Origin: Pseudomonadota bacterium
GTDB taxonomy: Bacteria > Pseudomonadota > Gammaproteobacteria > Steroidobacterales > Steroidobacteraceae
Direction of reading: 5' to 3'
DNA: 40,365 bases
NCBI GenBank assembly: GCA_025351005.1
Contig: JANXWS010000063.1
Location: 1 to 40,365 of the forward strand
The notes beneath the pieces were generated by a model. It saw nothing but the letters and a program-made list of their open reading frames with translations. It did not search any database and was not told where the DNA came from. A program made the position numbers and the translations under genes. Positions 1 through 8,775 of this stretch are shown here, in pieces (within the stretch, counting starts at the first letter, position 1; every line of letters starts with the position of its first letter).

Positions 1-6
1 CAGCCG

Positions 7-33
7 GTCGTGCGGAGCAGCGCTCCGCACGAC
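7..33 (-). terminator. Strong hairpin after the DUF4331-lipoprotein pair
   Basis: Arms GTCGTGCGGAGC and GCTCCGCACGAC form a perfect 12-bp stem around a 3-base loop. The hairpin lies 26 bases past the stop codon of the leftward lipoprotein gene, where an intrinsic terminator is expected. No T-run follows on the leftward strand in the few bases left in the window, so it could instead be an mRNA-stabilising hairpin or a bidirectional terminator. Confidence 0.55.
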
Positions 34-58
34 GGCGATCGTCGCGCGACGCCTACGC

Positions 59-319
59 TCATGTTCCCGGCAACACCGCCGCGAAGGCGGTCGGGTTGTC
101 GTTGTCGGGGAACACGAACTCCGTAGCCGCGACCGCAACCGGCATGGCGGTGTCCGACTGGCTGCTCAGGACCGACTTCGTGAAAGCCGTGAAGTCGACA
201 CCCGTCGGCGGGCTGGGCGCCACCGCAACCGGCGCCGGACCTGTGGGCGAGGACACGCCGCCGCCGCCGCAGGCGGCGAGGCACGCGGTCGCGGCCAGGA
301 GCGGAACGACGCGCTTCAC
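59..319 (-). CDS. Small predicted lipoprotein, partner of the DUF4331 protein
   Basis: This encodes an 86-residue exported lipoprotein of unknown function. The N-terminus MKRVVPLLAATACLAACGGGG has a short basic n-region, a hydrophobic stretch and the lipobox LAAC, so the protein should be lipidated on that cysteine and held in a membrane. The rest is Pro/Ala-rich, followed by a short segment (about residues 40-80) with no domain I recognise. I chose the GTG at 317-319 because its GTGA overlaps the TGA stop of the upstream DUF4331 gene by 4 bases, a typical coupling arrangement; longer in-frame starts would put arginine-rich sequence in front of the signal peptide. It is probably made and used with the DUF4331 protein. 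Confidence 0.72.
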   Translation of the reverse strand: MKRVVPLLAATACLAACGGGGVSSPTGPAPVAVAPSPPTGVDFTAFTKSVLSSQSDTAMPVAVAATEFVFPDNDNPTAFAAVLPGT

Positions 320-1839
320 GGCATCACCGCGGCGCCGTTCGGCGAGCCGGCCAGCGGGTCCAGAAGGTACGGGAATGCGTCCAAGTAGTAGTCGTTCGGG
401 CTCTCCTTTCCCGTCACGCGCGCGTTCGCGGCGTCGGGCCCGGCGGCCCGCGCGCCGTCTGTGTACGGCAGTCCGCCGTTCGGATCCTTGGTCATCGAGC
501 CGCAGTTGCCGACCGCGCCGCACAGAGCCCCCATCGCGGCCCGCAGCGTGATGTCGACGACGTCGTCGTACGGGCGCCGGCCGTTCGGGAAGCCGGCGTT
601 GTCGCCGGCGAGCACGCCGAGATCGTTCTGCGACGCCGGTGGCGTCGGCGCGACTGACGTGTTGAGGCGCAGCATTTCGGACGGCGTGACGCTGGCGGGC
701 TGATTGAGGCCCTTCACGCCCGTCAGGAAAATCGTCACCAGGTCGTTGCGTGGCGTTGCGGGCGGGATCGCCGCACTGCCGAAGAGCGCGTTCAACAGCA
801 CCGGCAGCGCCGGGTTCGTCACGTAGATGAGGAACTGCGCGTCATGGCTGGGGTCGCTGCCATTGAAACGGTTCTTGTCGGGTAGCCCGATCACGACCTC
901 GTTGACCAGCGGCATGCCGAGGCGGGAAACCTGTGTCCAGGCACCACCGTCGATGCGCACGCCGTCATCGGAGTCGCTCCTCTCGGCGTCGGGATTGAGA
1001 ACCCGTCCCTGACGCAGGCTGGCGGTTGTCCAGGCACCGATGACCGGGTCCTGGCCGGTGACCAGGCAGCTGATCGGCACCTCGAGCGCAATCGAGGTCA
1101 CGTTCTTGTCGGCGATCGTGTTCGGCGCGCCGTCCCTGGGCCCGACCGGGTTCAGGTTCACGAGGTCGAAGATCTCGCCCAGGTTGACGACGAAGCCGTC
1201 CTTGCGCTGTCCGACGAACACGCGTCCCTGCGTCGCGCAGCCGGGAATCGCGACGTTGTACACGAAGTTGGCGGCGTACGCCGGGTAGTTGGCGATCGAC
1301 TTGTTGCCAATGTTGTCGACCGGCTTGAGGAACGTCTCGCCGCCGAGCGTCGCGTTAGTGACCGTGCCGCGCATGCCTGAGCGCGAATCGCCGCGGACGA
1401 GCTCGATCTTGTAGCTCTGAGTCAGATTGAGGTTCGCGCCGGCCGCGTCGACGGCACCGACGTTGATGAGCGGCACCGCGACGTTCTGGCCGCCGGCATT
1501 GACCGTGAGGTTCTTGTAGGTGTTCGTGAAGCGGAACTGAAACGTCAGGTCCGCCTTCGCGTCGCCGTTGGTGTCGATGTGGATCTCGTAGAGCGCCTTC
1601 GGGTCGAGGGTGAAGTAGTTCGGGCCGCCGTAGGAATCCTGCAGCGGGTTGTAGTTGGCGATGAAGGTGACGAAGTTGCTGCGGCCCGGCTCGTAGCTCC
1701 GGAACATGTAGAAGTCCGTGCCGTCAACCTTCGGTGCTCCGGCTATGAACGGAGCTTCGCGATGGCTGGAAGCCTGGGCGACGAACGGTACCGTCGCCGC
1801 CGACAGAGCCAGCGCGGCCAAAAACGTTCTGCATTTCAT
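316..1839 (-). CDS. Secreted DUF4331 family protein
   Basis: The 507-residue product begins with a clear Sec signal peptide (MKCRTFLAALALSAATVPFVAQA). The mature protein opens with the SSHREAP motif that starts DUF4331 proteins, followed by the VDGTDFYMF segment typical of the family. It should be periplasmic or extracellular; the family has no established biochemical function. The ATG at 1837-1839 was chosen because AGGAAG lies at Shine-Dalgarno distance and the signal peptide starts there; the frame stays open further upstream without signal-like sequence. The gene overlaps the following lipoprotein gene by 4 bases and is divergent from a TonB-dependent receptor, so the three may form one uptake or surface module, which is inference from position. 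Confidence 0.88.
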   Translation of the reverse strand: MKCRTFLAALALSAATVPFVAQASSHREAPFIAGAPKVDGTDFYMFRSYEPGRSNFVTFIANYNPLQDSYGGPNYFTLDPKALYEIHIDTNGDAKADLTFQFRFTNTYKNLTVNAGGQNVAVPLINVGAVDAAGANLNLTQSYKIELVRGDSRSGMRGTVTNATLGGETFLKPVDNIGNKSIANYPAYAANFVYNVAIPGCATQGRVFVGQRKDGFVVNLGEIFDLVNLNPVGPRDGAPNTIADKNVTSIALEVPISCLVTGQDPVIGAWTTASLRQGRVLNPDAERSDSDDGVRIDGGAWTQVSRLGMPLVNEVVIGLPDKNRFNGSDPSHDAQFLIYVTNPALPVLLNALFGSAAIPPATPRNDLVTIFLTGVKGLNQPASVTPSEMLRLNTSVAPTPPASQNDLGVLAGDNAGFPNGRRPYDDVVDITLRAAMGALCGAVGNCGSMTKDPNGGLPYTDGARAAGPDAANARVTGKESPNDYYLDAFPYLLDPLAGSPNGAAVMP

Positions 1840-2016
1840 CGTAATCACTTCCTGTGGTGAGGTGAGGTGCGTCCTCCTAACTACGGGCAGGCGCCCGGGG
1901 CGGATGCAGGCTGCCGGAAATAATTCCCGGCGATCCGGCGGCCGGCCGCGGTAAGTGCATCCGGAAAGGTGCATTCGCCGTAGTGCAGGGAGGGAGATCA
2001 CCTTGGGGTCCCGCAC
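1840..2016. promoter_or_regulatory. Divergent promoter region with a central palindrome
   Basis: This 177-base gap separates the divergent DUF4331 and TonB-receptor genes and must hold both promoters. It contains GCCGGAAATAATTCCCGGC at 1913-1931, a 19-base palindrome with one mismatched pair, which is AT-rich at its centre. Closer to the receptor, GTGCATCCG (1955-1963) and GTGCATTCG (1969-1977) form a direct repeat with 14-base periodicity. Either could bind a regulator acting on both genes. I could not assign confident -35/-10 boxes. Confidence 0.45.
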
Positions 2017-4080
2017 ATGAAACGGCAGGGGCGGCTATGGCGCGCGATGGGCGTTGGCGCACTGCTCTGGGCGCCCGCTCTGAGCGCAGACGAGCGGGCC
2101 GGGCCGTCCGTCGAGCAGGTGGTCGTCATCGCAAGCCGGGTCGCCGGCGGCGCGGCGGGTGATTTTGAATCGGCGAGCGCGGGCCAGGCGTTCGACGACG
2201 AGCTTCAGGACCGCCAGTTGCTGCGCCCCGGCGAGCTCCTCGAGGTCGTTCCAGGCCTTGTCGTAACGCAGCACAGTGGCGACGGCAAGGCGAACCAGTA
2301 CTTCCTGCGCGGCTTCAACCTGGACCACGGGACGGACTTCGCCACGTCGATCGACGGACTGCCCGTCAACATGCCGACCCATGCCCACGGGCAGGGCTAC
2401 ACGGACCTCAACATTCTGATTCCCGAGCTCGTCGAGAGCCTGGAGTATCGGAAGGGCCCGTACTACGCGGACCAGGGAGACTTTTCCGCGGCCGGTGCTG
2501 CCGACCTTCGCTACCGGCGGCGCCTGGACCACGGGTTCGCGCACGTCTGGGCGGGCGACGACGGCTACCGGCGTGGCGTCGCCGCCTTTTCAACGGGACT
2601 GGCTGCCGGAGAACTGCTACTCGGACTGCAGGCTGGTTACGAGGACGGCCCATGGGTGCTGCCGGAGGGCTACAGGAAGGTCGGCGGACTGCTGAAGTAC
2701 TCGCACGGGGACGACTGGACCGGCTACTCGATCGAAGGCATGGGCTACGACGGCCGCTGGCGCGCGACCGACCAGATTCCGCTGCGCGCGGTGGCAAACG
2801 GATCGCTCTCCCGCTTCGCGTCCGTGGACCCGACCGACGGCGGCCTCAGTCACCGCTATAGCCTGTCCGTCGATGGCTGGACGGGTCTCGGCGGCGGGCT
2901 GTTGCGCGCGAACATCTATGCGATCGACTACTTCCTCGATCTGTTCTCTAACTTCACCTACTTCGAGGACACGGTGCACGGCGACCAGTTCGAGCAGTAT
3001 GACCGCCGTCACGTCTACGGCGGCAGCCTCAAGTGGCAGCAGCCGCTCGCCCTGCTGGGAGCGAGCGGCACGCTGAATGCAGGGCTGCAGGTCCGTGACG
3101 ACCAGATCGCGCCGGTCGGACTTTATGATACGACCGACCGCGTGCGGTGGAAGACTGTCAGCGAGAGCCGCGTCGCCGAGACGAGCTGCGCGGCTTACGT
3201 CTCCTGGTCCGCGCAACCAGTGCCTTGGCTGCGAACCGAGGTCGGCGCACGCATCGATTCCTTTCGCTTCGACGTCGATGCCAGTCGCGCGATCAATTCC
3301 GGCGTCGCGCAGTCGACGATCGCGAGCCCGAAGGCAACACTCGTGGTCGGTCCGTGGATCGAGACCGAGGCGTTTCTGAATGCGGGCAGGGGCTTTCACA
3401 GCAACGACGGCCGCGGGACCACGATCACCGTCGATCCGAACGACGTCTCGCCGGTGGCAAAGGTGAGCCCGCTGGTGCGGGCGGCCGGCGGCGAGGTCGG
3501 CGTGCGGACAACCGCGATTCCGGGACTGCAGCTTGCCGCCTCGCTCTGGACCCTGACGCTCGACTCGGAACTGACGCTTGACAACGACGCGAGCCGGATT
3601 GTGCCGAGCGGAGCGACCCGCCGTCACGGCGTCGAACTGCAGGCGCGTGTGAGGCCAGCCGACGGCGTGTTCATCGATGCGGATCTTGCGTGGACGCACG
3701 CCCGCTTCAGCGAGTTCCAGCCGGCCGGCCAATATCTGCCGAACGCCCTCGAGCAGGTCGCCTCGGCAGGCCTCAAGTTCGACCGCGGCATCGGCTGGTT
3801 CGGCGGAGCGCGCGTCCGCTATTTCGGCGCGGCGCCGATCACGCAGGACGACGCCGTGCGCTCGCGGCCCTCTCTGCAGGTGTCGGCCGATGTCGGCTAC
3901 CGGTTTAGCAACGCGCTCTCGGCGACGCTCGACGCCTACAACCTGCTGAACCGGGCGGATTACGACGTCGAGTACTACTACGCGTCCCGGCTACGCGGCG
4001 AGGCGTCCCTGGTCAACGGCATCCACATTCATCCGACCGAACCATGCAGCGTGCGCGCAAGTCTTAACTACCGGTTCTGA
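2017..4080 (+). CDS. TonB-dependent outer-membrane receptor
   Basis: This 687-residue protein has an N-terminal signal peptide (MKRQGRLWRA, then a hydrophobic run to about residue 24), a TonB-box-like EQVVVI at residues 33-38, a plug domain to about residue 165 (FLRGFNLDHGTDF, then HAHGQGYTDLN) and a C-terminal beta-barrel ending in the aromatic YRF expected of barrel proteins. It should sit in the outer membrane and import a substrate using TonB/ExbBD energy. The histidine-rich HAHGQGYTD plug motif recurs in one receptor subgroup, but the substrate cannot be read from sequence. The ATG directly precedes the signal peptide. It is divergent from the DUF4331 gene, which suggests shared regulation. 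Confidence 0.9.
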   Translation: MKRQGRLWRAMGVGALLWAPALSADERAGPSVEQVVVIASRVAGGAAGDFESASAGQAFDDELQDRQLLRPGELLEVVPGLVVTQHSGDGKANQYFLRGFNLDHGTDFATSIDGLPVNMPTHAHGQGYTDLNILIPELVESLEYRKGPYYADQGDFSAAGAADLRYRRRLDHGFAHVWAGDDGYRRGVAAFSTGLAAGELLLGLQAGYEDGPWVLPEGYRKVGGLLKYSHGDDWTGYSIEGMGYDGRWRATDQIPLRAVANGSLSRFASVDPTDGGLSHRYSLSVDGWTGLGGGLLRANIYAIDYFLDLFSNFTYFEDTVHGDQFEQYDRRHVYGGSLKWQQPLALLGASGTLNAGLQVRDDQIAPVGLYDTTDRVRWKTVSESRVAETSCAAYVSWSAQPVPWLRTEVGARIDSFRFDVDASRAINSGVAQSTIASPKATLVVGPWIETEAFLNAGRGFHSNDGRGTTITVDPNDVSPVAKVSPLVRAAGGEVGVRTTAIPGLQLAASLWTLTLDSELTLDNDASRIVPSGATRRHGVELQARVRPADGVFIDADLAWTHARFSEFQPAGQYLPNALEQVASAGLKFDRGIGWFGGARVRYFGAAPITQDDAVRSRPSLQVSADVGYRFSNALSATLDAYNLLNRADYDVEYYYASRLRGEASLVNGIHIHPTEPCSVRASLNYRF

Positions 4081-4097
4081 CCTCCGCCGGGCAACGG

Positions 4098-4116
4098 CCG
4101 CGGCGCCGCGCCGCGG
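4098..4116 (+). terminator. GC-rich hairpin after the TonB receptor
   Basis: Arms CCGCGGCG and CGCCGCGG form a perfect 8-bp stem with a CCG loop, 18 bases past the receptor stop codon. There is no U-run, so termination is plausible but unproven. The rest of 4081-4315 shows no coding signal that I trust. Confidence 0.4.
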
Positions 4117-4315
4117 ACTGGCTGCCGAGCGCTGATAAGTCATTGATTGGCAAGCAGCCGCGACGGTCGGTTACCGCTGCATGACGACCAGGGTGCGGCC
4201 CGCTCCAGCGTGTGCGGCGGCGGTCCGCGCGCGCGCCGATGCCGTCGCGCGGCGGCTCATGAGCCGCGGCTCTTATGCGACACTCTGCGATCGCATCGAC
4301 GGGGAACTTGCGATT

Positions 4316-5581
4316 GTGGCCGATCTCGACCTGTTGAAAGAGCTGCGAATCGACAGTCGCGAGCGCGACTCGGACGGCGTTCCGCGTCGCTGGCCGTGGG
4401 TCGTCGGGATCGCCGCGACGTTGCTGATCGGAATCGGCGTGGCGGCTTATGTCCTGCTCGGGGGCCAGCGCTTCGAGGTCCAGGCGGCGATCGCCGCCGC
4501 GCCTAGCGGCACGGGCGCGGAGGCCGCCGTGCTGCAGGCGACCGGCTACGTAACGGCGCGGCGCGAGGCCACGGTGTCGGCGCAGATCACCGGGACGGTG
4601 AGCGACGTGCTGATCGAGGAGGGCGACCACGTGAAGGCCGGGCAGGTGCTGGCGCACCTGAACAGCACCGCCCAGCGCGCGCAGCTCGCGCAAGCCCAGG
4701 CGCAATTCAGCTCCACGCAGGCGACGCTCGCCCAGTTCGAGGCGCAGCTGGTCCAGGCGCGCCGGGACCTGGTCCGCAAGCAGGACCTGGTCGGCCGCAA
4801 GCTGATCGCGCAGCAGACGGTCGACGATGCGGTGACGCTGGTCGACACGGCCAAGGCGCAGGCCGAGGCGCAGGGCCGGCAGGTCGAGCTCGCGCACGCC
4901 GGCGTGCAGTCCGCGCAGGTGCAGCTCGACTATGCGACGGTGCGGGCGCCGTTCGACGGCGTCATCATCGCCAAGTCGGCCCAGGTCGGCGAGATCGTCT
5001 CGCCGCTGTCCGCGGGCGGCGGCTTCACGCGCACCGGCGTCGGCACGATCGTCGACATGGATTCGCTCGAGATCACCGTCGACGTCAACGAGTCGTACCT
5101 GAATCGGGTCACGCCCGCGCAGCCGGCGCAGGCCGTGCTCGATGCCTATCCGTCATGGACCATTCCGTGCCACGTGATTGCCATCATCCCGACGGCCGAT
5201 CGCGGCAAGGCGACCGTCAAGGTGCGCGTTGCGCTCGAGGTCAAGGATCCGCGCGTGCTGCCGGACATGGGTGTACGCGTGTCGTTCCTGGAGCAGGCGC
5301 CGAAGGGAGCCGCCGCGCCGCCGAAGGGCGTGCTGGTGCCGGCGTCGGCGGTCGTGCAGCGCGACGGCAAGGACGCCGTGTTCGAGATCGACGGCAGCCG
5401 CGCGCGAGCGCGGGCGATCACGCCCGGCCAGGCCTACAGCGACCTGCGGCTGGTCGAGGGCATCGCCGCCGGCGCGCGCGTCGTCCGCGAGCCGCCCGCA
5501 GAGATGACGGACGGAGCGAAGCTCCTGGTAACCGGCGAAACGGCGAAAACAGACAGTACCGCAGCGAGGCAAACGCGATGA
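4316..5581 (+). CDS. HlyD/MacA-type periplasmic adaptor of an ABC exporter
   Basis: This 421-residue membrane-fusion protein links the inner-membrane ABC permeases to an outer-membrane channel. A short cytoplasmic tail is followed by one transmembrane helix (about residues 28-48), a lipoyl-like segment (GYVTARREATVSAQITG), a long Ala/Gln-rich coiled-coil hairpin, the second lipoyl half (VRAPFDGVI) and a beta-barrel domain. I chose GTG at 4316 because GGGGAA lies 9 bases upstream and the product then starts MADLDLLKELRID, a common short adaptor N-terminus; in-frame starts at 4181 and 4259 lack good ribosome sites. Its TGA overlaps the ATG of the ATPase gene by 4 bases, so it is the first gene of a four-gene operon. 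The cargo is unknown. Confidence 0.88.
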   Translation: MADLDLLKELRIDSRERDSDGVPRRWPWVVGIAATLLIGIGVAAYVLLGGQRFEVQAAIAAAPSGTGAEAAVLQATGYVTARREATVSAQITGTVSDVLIEEGDHVKAGQVLAHLNSTAQRAQLAQAQAQFSSTQATLAQFEAQLVQARRDLVRKQDLVGRKLIAQQTVDDAVTLVDTAKAQAEAQGRQVELAHAGVQSAQVQLDYATVRAPFDGVIIAKSAQVGEIVSPLSAGGGFTRTGVGTIVDMDSLEITVDVNESYLNRVTPAQPAQAVLDAYPSWTIPCHVIAIIPTADRGKATVKVRVALEVKDPRVLPDMGVRVSFLEQAPKGAAAPPKGVLVPASAVVQRDGKDAVFEIDGSRARARAITPGQAYSDLRLVEGIAAGARVVREPPAEMTDGAKLLVTGETAKTDSTAARQTR

Positions 5582-6267
5582 CGGCTTTGGTAGAAATCCG
5601 CAACGTCAGCAAGGTCTACACGCGCGGCACCCAGAAGGTCGAAGTGCTGCATCACATCGACCTGGACATAGCCAGCGGCGATTTCCTGGCGCTGATGGGC
5701 CCGTCTGGTTCGGGCAAGACCACGCTCCTCAACCTGATCGGCGGCCTCGACTCGCCGACCGAGGGCAGTGTCACGGTCGCCGGCCAGCGCATCGACAAGC
5801 TGGGCCAGGGTGCGCTCTCCAAGTGGCGCGCCTCCAACGTCGGCTTCATCTTCCAGGTCTACAACCTGCTGCCGATGCTGTCGGCGCAAAAGAACGTGGA
5901 GCTGCCGCTGCTGCTGACGAAGTTCGGCGCGGCGCAGCGCCGGAAGAACGCCGCGATCGCCCTGCAACTCGTGGGCCTCGCCGACCGCGCCACGCACAGG
6001 CCGACGGAGCTCTCGGGCGGCCAGCAGCAGCGCGTCGCAATCGCACGCGCGATCGTGTCCGACCCGATGCTGCTCGTCTGCGACGAGCCGACCGGTGACC
6101 TGGACCGGCAATCTGCCGAGGACGTGTTGCGGCTGCTGCAGACGCTGAATCGCGACCACGGCAAGACGATCGTCATGGTGACGCACGACCCGAAGGCCGC
6201 CGAATACGCCCGCCACACGTTGCACCTCGACAAGGGCACGCTGGTCGAGGCCGCACAGGCCGCCTGA
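5578..6267 (+). CDS. ABC exporter ATP-binding protein, MacB/LolD type
   Basis: The 229-residue cytoplasmic ATPase has all motifs: Walker A GPSGSGKTT (residues 41-49), signature LSGGQ (145-149), Walker B LLVCDE (165-170) and the switch histidine in MVTHD near residue 203. Sequence and length match the LolD/MacB/FtsE-like class that drives mechanotransmission exporters rather than conventional import. The ATG at 5578 overlaps the stop of the adaptor gene (ATGA), indicating translational coupling; longer in-frame extensions lie inside the adaptor gene and are not credible. The partner permeases are the next two genes. Confidence 0.93.
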   Translation: MTALVEIRNVSKVYTRGTQKVEVLHHIDLDIASGDFLALMGPSGSGKTTLLNLIGGLDSPTEGSVTVAGQRIDKLGQGALSKWRASNVGFIFQVYNLLPMLSAQKNVELPLLLTKFGAAQRRKNAAIALQLVGLADRATHRPTELSGGQQQRVAIARAIVSDPMLLVCDEPTGDLDRQSAEDVLRLLQTLNRDHGKTIVMVTHDPKAAEYARHTLHLDKGTLVEAAQAA

Positions 6268-6279
6268 GGGAGCGCCACC

Positions 6280-7446
6280 GTGAAGTACTTCCACCTGATC
6301 TGGGCATCCCTGTTCCGGCGCAAGACGCGCACGATACTGACGCTGGTGTCGATCGTCGCCGCGTTCCTGCTGTTCGGCCTGCTCGACGCGGTGCGTGATT
6401 CGTTCGCGCAGGCCGGCCATTCGGCGGCCGGCGTGCAGCGACTGCAGACCGGCTCGCGCCTGTCGTTCATCCAGACGCTGCCGCAGGCGCTCGGCGCCCA
6501 GATCGAAACGGTCCCCGGGGTCAAGGCCGTCGCCTACGCGAACTGGTTCGGCGGCGCCTACCAGGACCCGCACAAGCAGGTATTCACGTTCGCGGTCAGT
6601 CCGAACTACCTGGACATGTATCCGGAGATAGAGATCTCTCCGGAGCAGCACAAGGCCTTCGATGAAACGCCGACCGGCGCCGTCGCCGGCGAGGTCATCG
6701 CGAAACGCTACGGCTGGAAGATCGGCGACAAGATCCCGCTGCAGTCGCAGATCTTTCCCAACAAGGAAGGCAGCAAGAACTGGAGCTTCGACCTGGTCGG
6801 CATCCTGCGCGCCAAGGACCGGAAGTCGGGCGGCTTCTTCGACGGCCTGTTCCTGCTGCACTGGAGGAATTTCGACGAGACGACGCCCTACAACCGCGGC
6901 ACAGTCGGCTGGTACGTCACGCGCGTCGCCGACGTGAACCAGGCGGACCGCGTCGCGAAGGCGATCGACGCACTGTCGGCCAACTCCGACCACGAGACCA
7001 AGACCCAGACGGAGCAGGCGGCAACCGCGAGCTGGATGAAGCAGCTGGTCGACATCGGCCTGCTGGTCGGCTCGATCATGGGCGCCGTGTTCTTCACGCT
7101 GCTGCTGCTGACCGGCAACACGATGATGCAGGCGGTCCGGGAGCGTACCTCCGAGATCGCGGTGCTGCGGACCATCGGCTTCTCGAGCGTCAGCGTGCTC
7201 GGCATGGTGCTCGCCGAGTCGGTCCTGCTGCTGCTGCTCGGCGGCCTGGTCGGGCTCGGTCTCGTCAGCGTGCTCGCGCCGGTCATCACCGAGGCCAGCG
7301 GCCGCGTCGTGAATCTGCCGTCGGTCGGCGCCAGCAGCTGGATCCTGGGCCTCGGCCTGATGCTCGCGATCGGGCTCCTCGTCGGCGCGCTGCCGGCTTG
7401 GCGGGCGATGCGGCTGAACGTGGTCGCCGCGCTGGCGGCGGGCTAA
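6280..7446 (+). CDS. ABC exporter permease, FtsX/MacB family (first)
   Basis: This 388-residue inner-membrane protein has the four-helix FtsX/MacB layout: one helix near the N-terminus after FRRKTRT, a periplasmic MacB-like core domain of about 220 residues, then three C-terminal helices from about residue 260, including the conserved ERTSEIAVLRTIGF segment. The GTG start at 6280 is preceded by GAGGGA and lies 12 bases after the ATPase stop. The paired second permease suggests a heterodimeric exporter with the ATPase and the HlyD-type adaptor. The substrate is not readable; candidates are drugs, peptides or lipids. Confidence 0.9.
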   Translation: MKYFHLIWASLFRRKTRTILTLVSIVAAFLLFGLLDAVRDSFAQAGHSAAGVQRLQTGSRLSFIQTLPQALGAQIETVPGVKAVAYANWFGGAYQDPHKQVFTFAVSPNYLDMYPEIEISPEQHKAFDETPTGAVAGEVIAKRYGWKIGDKIPLQSQIFPNKEGSKNWSFDLVGILRAKDRKSGGFFDGLFLLHWRNFDETTPYNRGTVGWYVTRVADVNQADRVAKAIDALSANSDHETKTQTEQAATASWMKQLVDIGLLVGSIMGAVFFTLLLLTGNTMMQAVRERTSEIAVLRTIGFSSVSVLGMVLAESVLLLLLGGLVGLGLVSVLAPVITEASGRVVNLPSVGASSWILGLGLMLAIGLLVGALPAWRAMRLNVVAALAAG

Positions 7447-7458
7447 CGGAGAGCGTTC

Positions 7459-8775
7459 ATGAGATTCCTGGTCAACGTCATGATGGTGGTCGTCGTGGCC
7501 GCCGTCGTCGCGCTGCTGGTCAAGCTGCCATGGCAGGTCCTGCTCCTGTTCGTAATCCTGTTCGCCGCCTGGATGGCGTTGACCCGCACCGGGCGCCAGG
7601 CGTCTTCGATCACCGGCATCGGCGTCAGCACGCTCGCGCAACGCGCCGGCTCCTCGGCGGTGATCGTCATCGGCATCGCGGGCGTGGTCGCGGTGCTGGT
7701 CGCGATGCTCGCGATGGCCGACGGCTACCGCGAGACGCTGCGTCGCACCGGCGACACCGAAACCGCCCTCGTGCTGCGCGGCAGCTCCGCGGCCGAAGTG
7801 TCCTCGGTCCTCGATCGCGACAGCGCGATCGTGATTGCGCAGGCCCCCGGCGTCGCGAAGGACTCCGACGGCAAGCCGATCGTCTCGCCGGAGATCGTGG
7901 TCGCCGCCAATCTGCCGCAGAAGAACGACAAGGACGCCGAGGACTTCGGCAGCGTGCAGCTGCGCGGCATCGGCGAGCAGGCTTGGAAGCTGCGCAGCAA
8001 TGCGCGCATCATCGCCGGGCGCAAGTTCCAGGTCGGGCTCCACGAGCTCGTCGTCGGCAAGGGCGCGCAGCGGCAGTTCGCGAACCTGGAGCCGGGGCGT
8101 GACGTGCGGCTGGGCAACCAGCTGTGGAAGGTCGTCGGGGTATTCGAGTCGCACGATGCGCTCGAGTCGGAGCTGTGGGCGGACGTGGCGGGCGTCGGCG
8201 CCGCCTATCGCCGCGTCATCAGCGTCACCTCGGTGTTCGTGCGCCTGACGAGCCCGGCTGCCTTCGATCAGTTCAAGGCGGCGCTGATGGGCGACCCGCG
8301 GCTGCAGGTGGATGTGACGACGACGCTCGATTACTTCAGCAAGCAGTCCGAAGGCATCACCAAGGTCATCACGATCATCGGCATCGTCGTCGGTGCGATC
8401 ATGGCGATCGGCGCCGTGTTCGGCGCGCTCAACACGATGTTCGCCGCGGTCGCGGCGCGGGCACGCGAGATCGCGACCCTGCGGGCGATCGGCTTCCGTG
8501 GCTTCCCGGTGGTCGTCGCGGTGATGCTGGAGACGATGCTGCTGGCCCTGATCGGCGGCGCGCTCGGCGGCCTGCTGTCGTGGCTGATCTTCAACGGCTA
8601 CACCGCATCGACGATGGGCGGGGGCGTCGGGCAGCTGACGTTCGACTTCAAGGTCGGACCCGAGTTGCTCTGGACCGGCCTCAAGTGGGCGCTGGCGATC
8701 GGCTTTACCGGCGGCCTCTTTCCGGCGATGCACGCCGCGAGGCTGCCGGTGACCACGGCGCTGCGCGGGCTGTAG
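7459..8775 (+). CDS. ABC exporter permease, FtsX/MacB family (second)
   Basis: This 438-residue FtsX-type permease carries two hydrophobic segments near its N-terminus (about residues 3-20 and 22-40) plus the usual first helix (VIVIGIAGVVAVLVAML). A periplasmic core domain and three C-terminal helices follow, including AREIATLRAIGF, which matches the ERTSEIAVLRTIGF segment of the previous gene. It starts 12 bases after the first permease with GGAGAG upstream of the ATG, so it completes the adaptor-ATPase-permease-permease operon. The extra N-terminal hydrophobic pair compared with its partner suggests two specialised half-transporters. No outer-membrane channel gene is adjacent. Confidence 0.9.
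   Translation: MRFLVNVMMVVVVAAVVALLVKLPWQVLLLFVILFAAWMALTRTGRQASSITGIGVSTLAQRAGSSAVIVIGIAGVVAVLVAMLAMADGYRETLRRTGDTETALVLRGSSAAEVSSVLDRDSAIVIAQAPGVAKDSDGKPIVSPEIVVAANLPQKNDKDAEDFGSVQLRGIGEQAWKLRSNARIIAGRKFQVGLHELVVGKGAQRQFANLEPGRDVRLGNQLWKVVGVFESHDALESELWADVAGVGAAYRRVISVTSVFVRLTSPAAFDQFKAALMGDPRLQVDVTTTLDYFSKQSEGITKVITIIGIVVGAIMAIGAVFGALNTMFAAVAARAREIATLRAIGFRGFPVVVAVMLETMLLALIGGALGGLLSWLIFNGYTASTMGGGVGQLTFDFKVGPELLWTGLKWALAIGFTGGLFPAMHAARLPVTTALRGL

Noticed and set aside
5434-8733. A leftward open frame of about 1099 codons opposite the ABC exporter genes
   Set aside because: It runs antisense to four genes with clear motifs and reads as Arg/Asp/Gln-rich low complexity, the typical shadow frame of GC-rich DNA.
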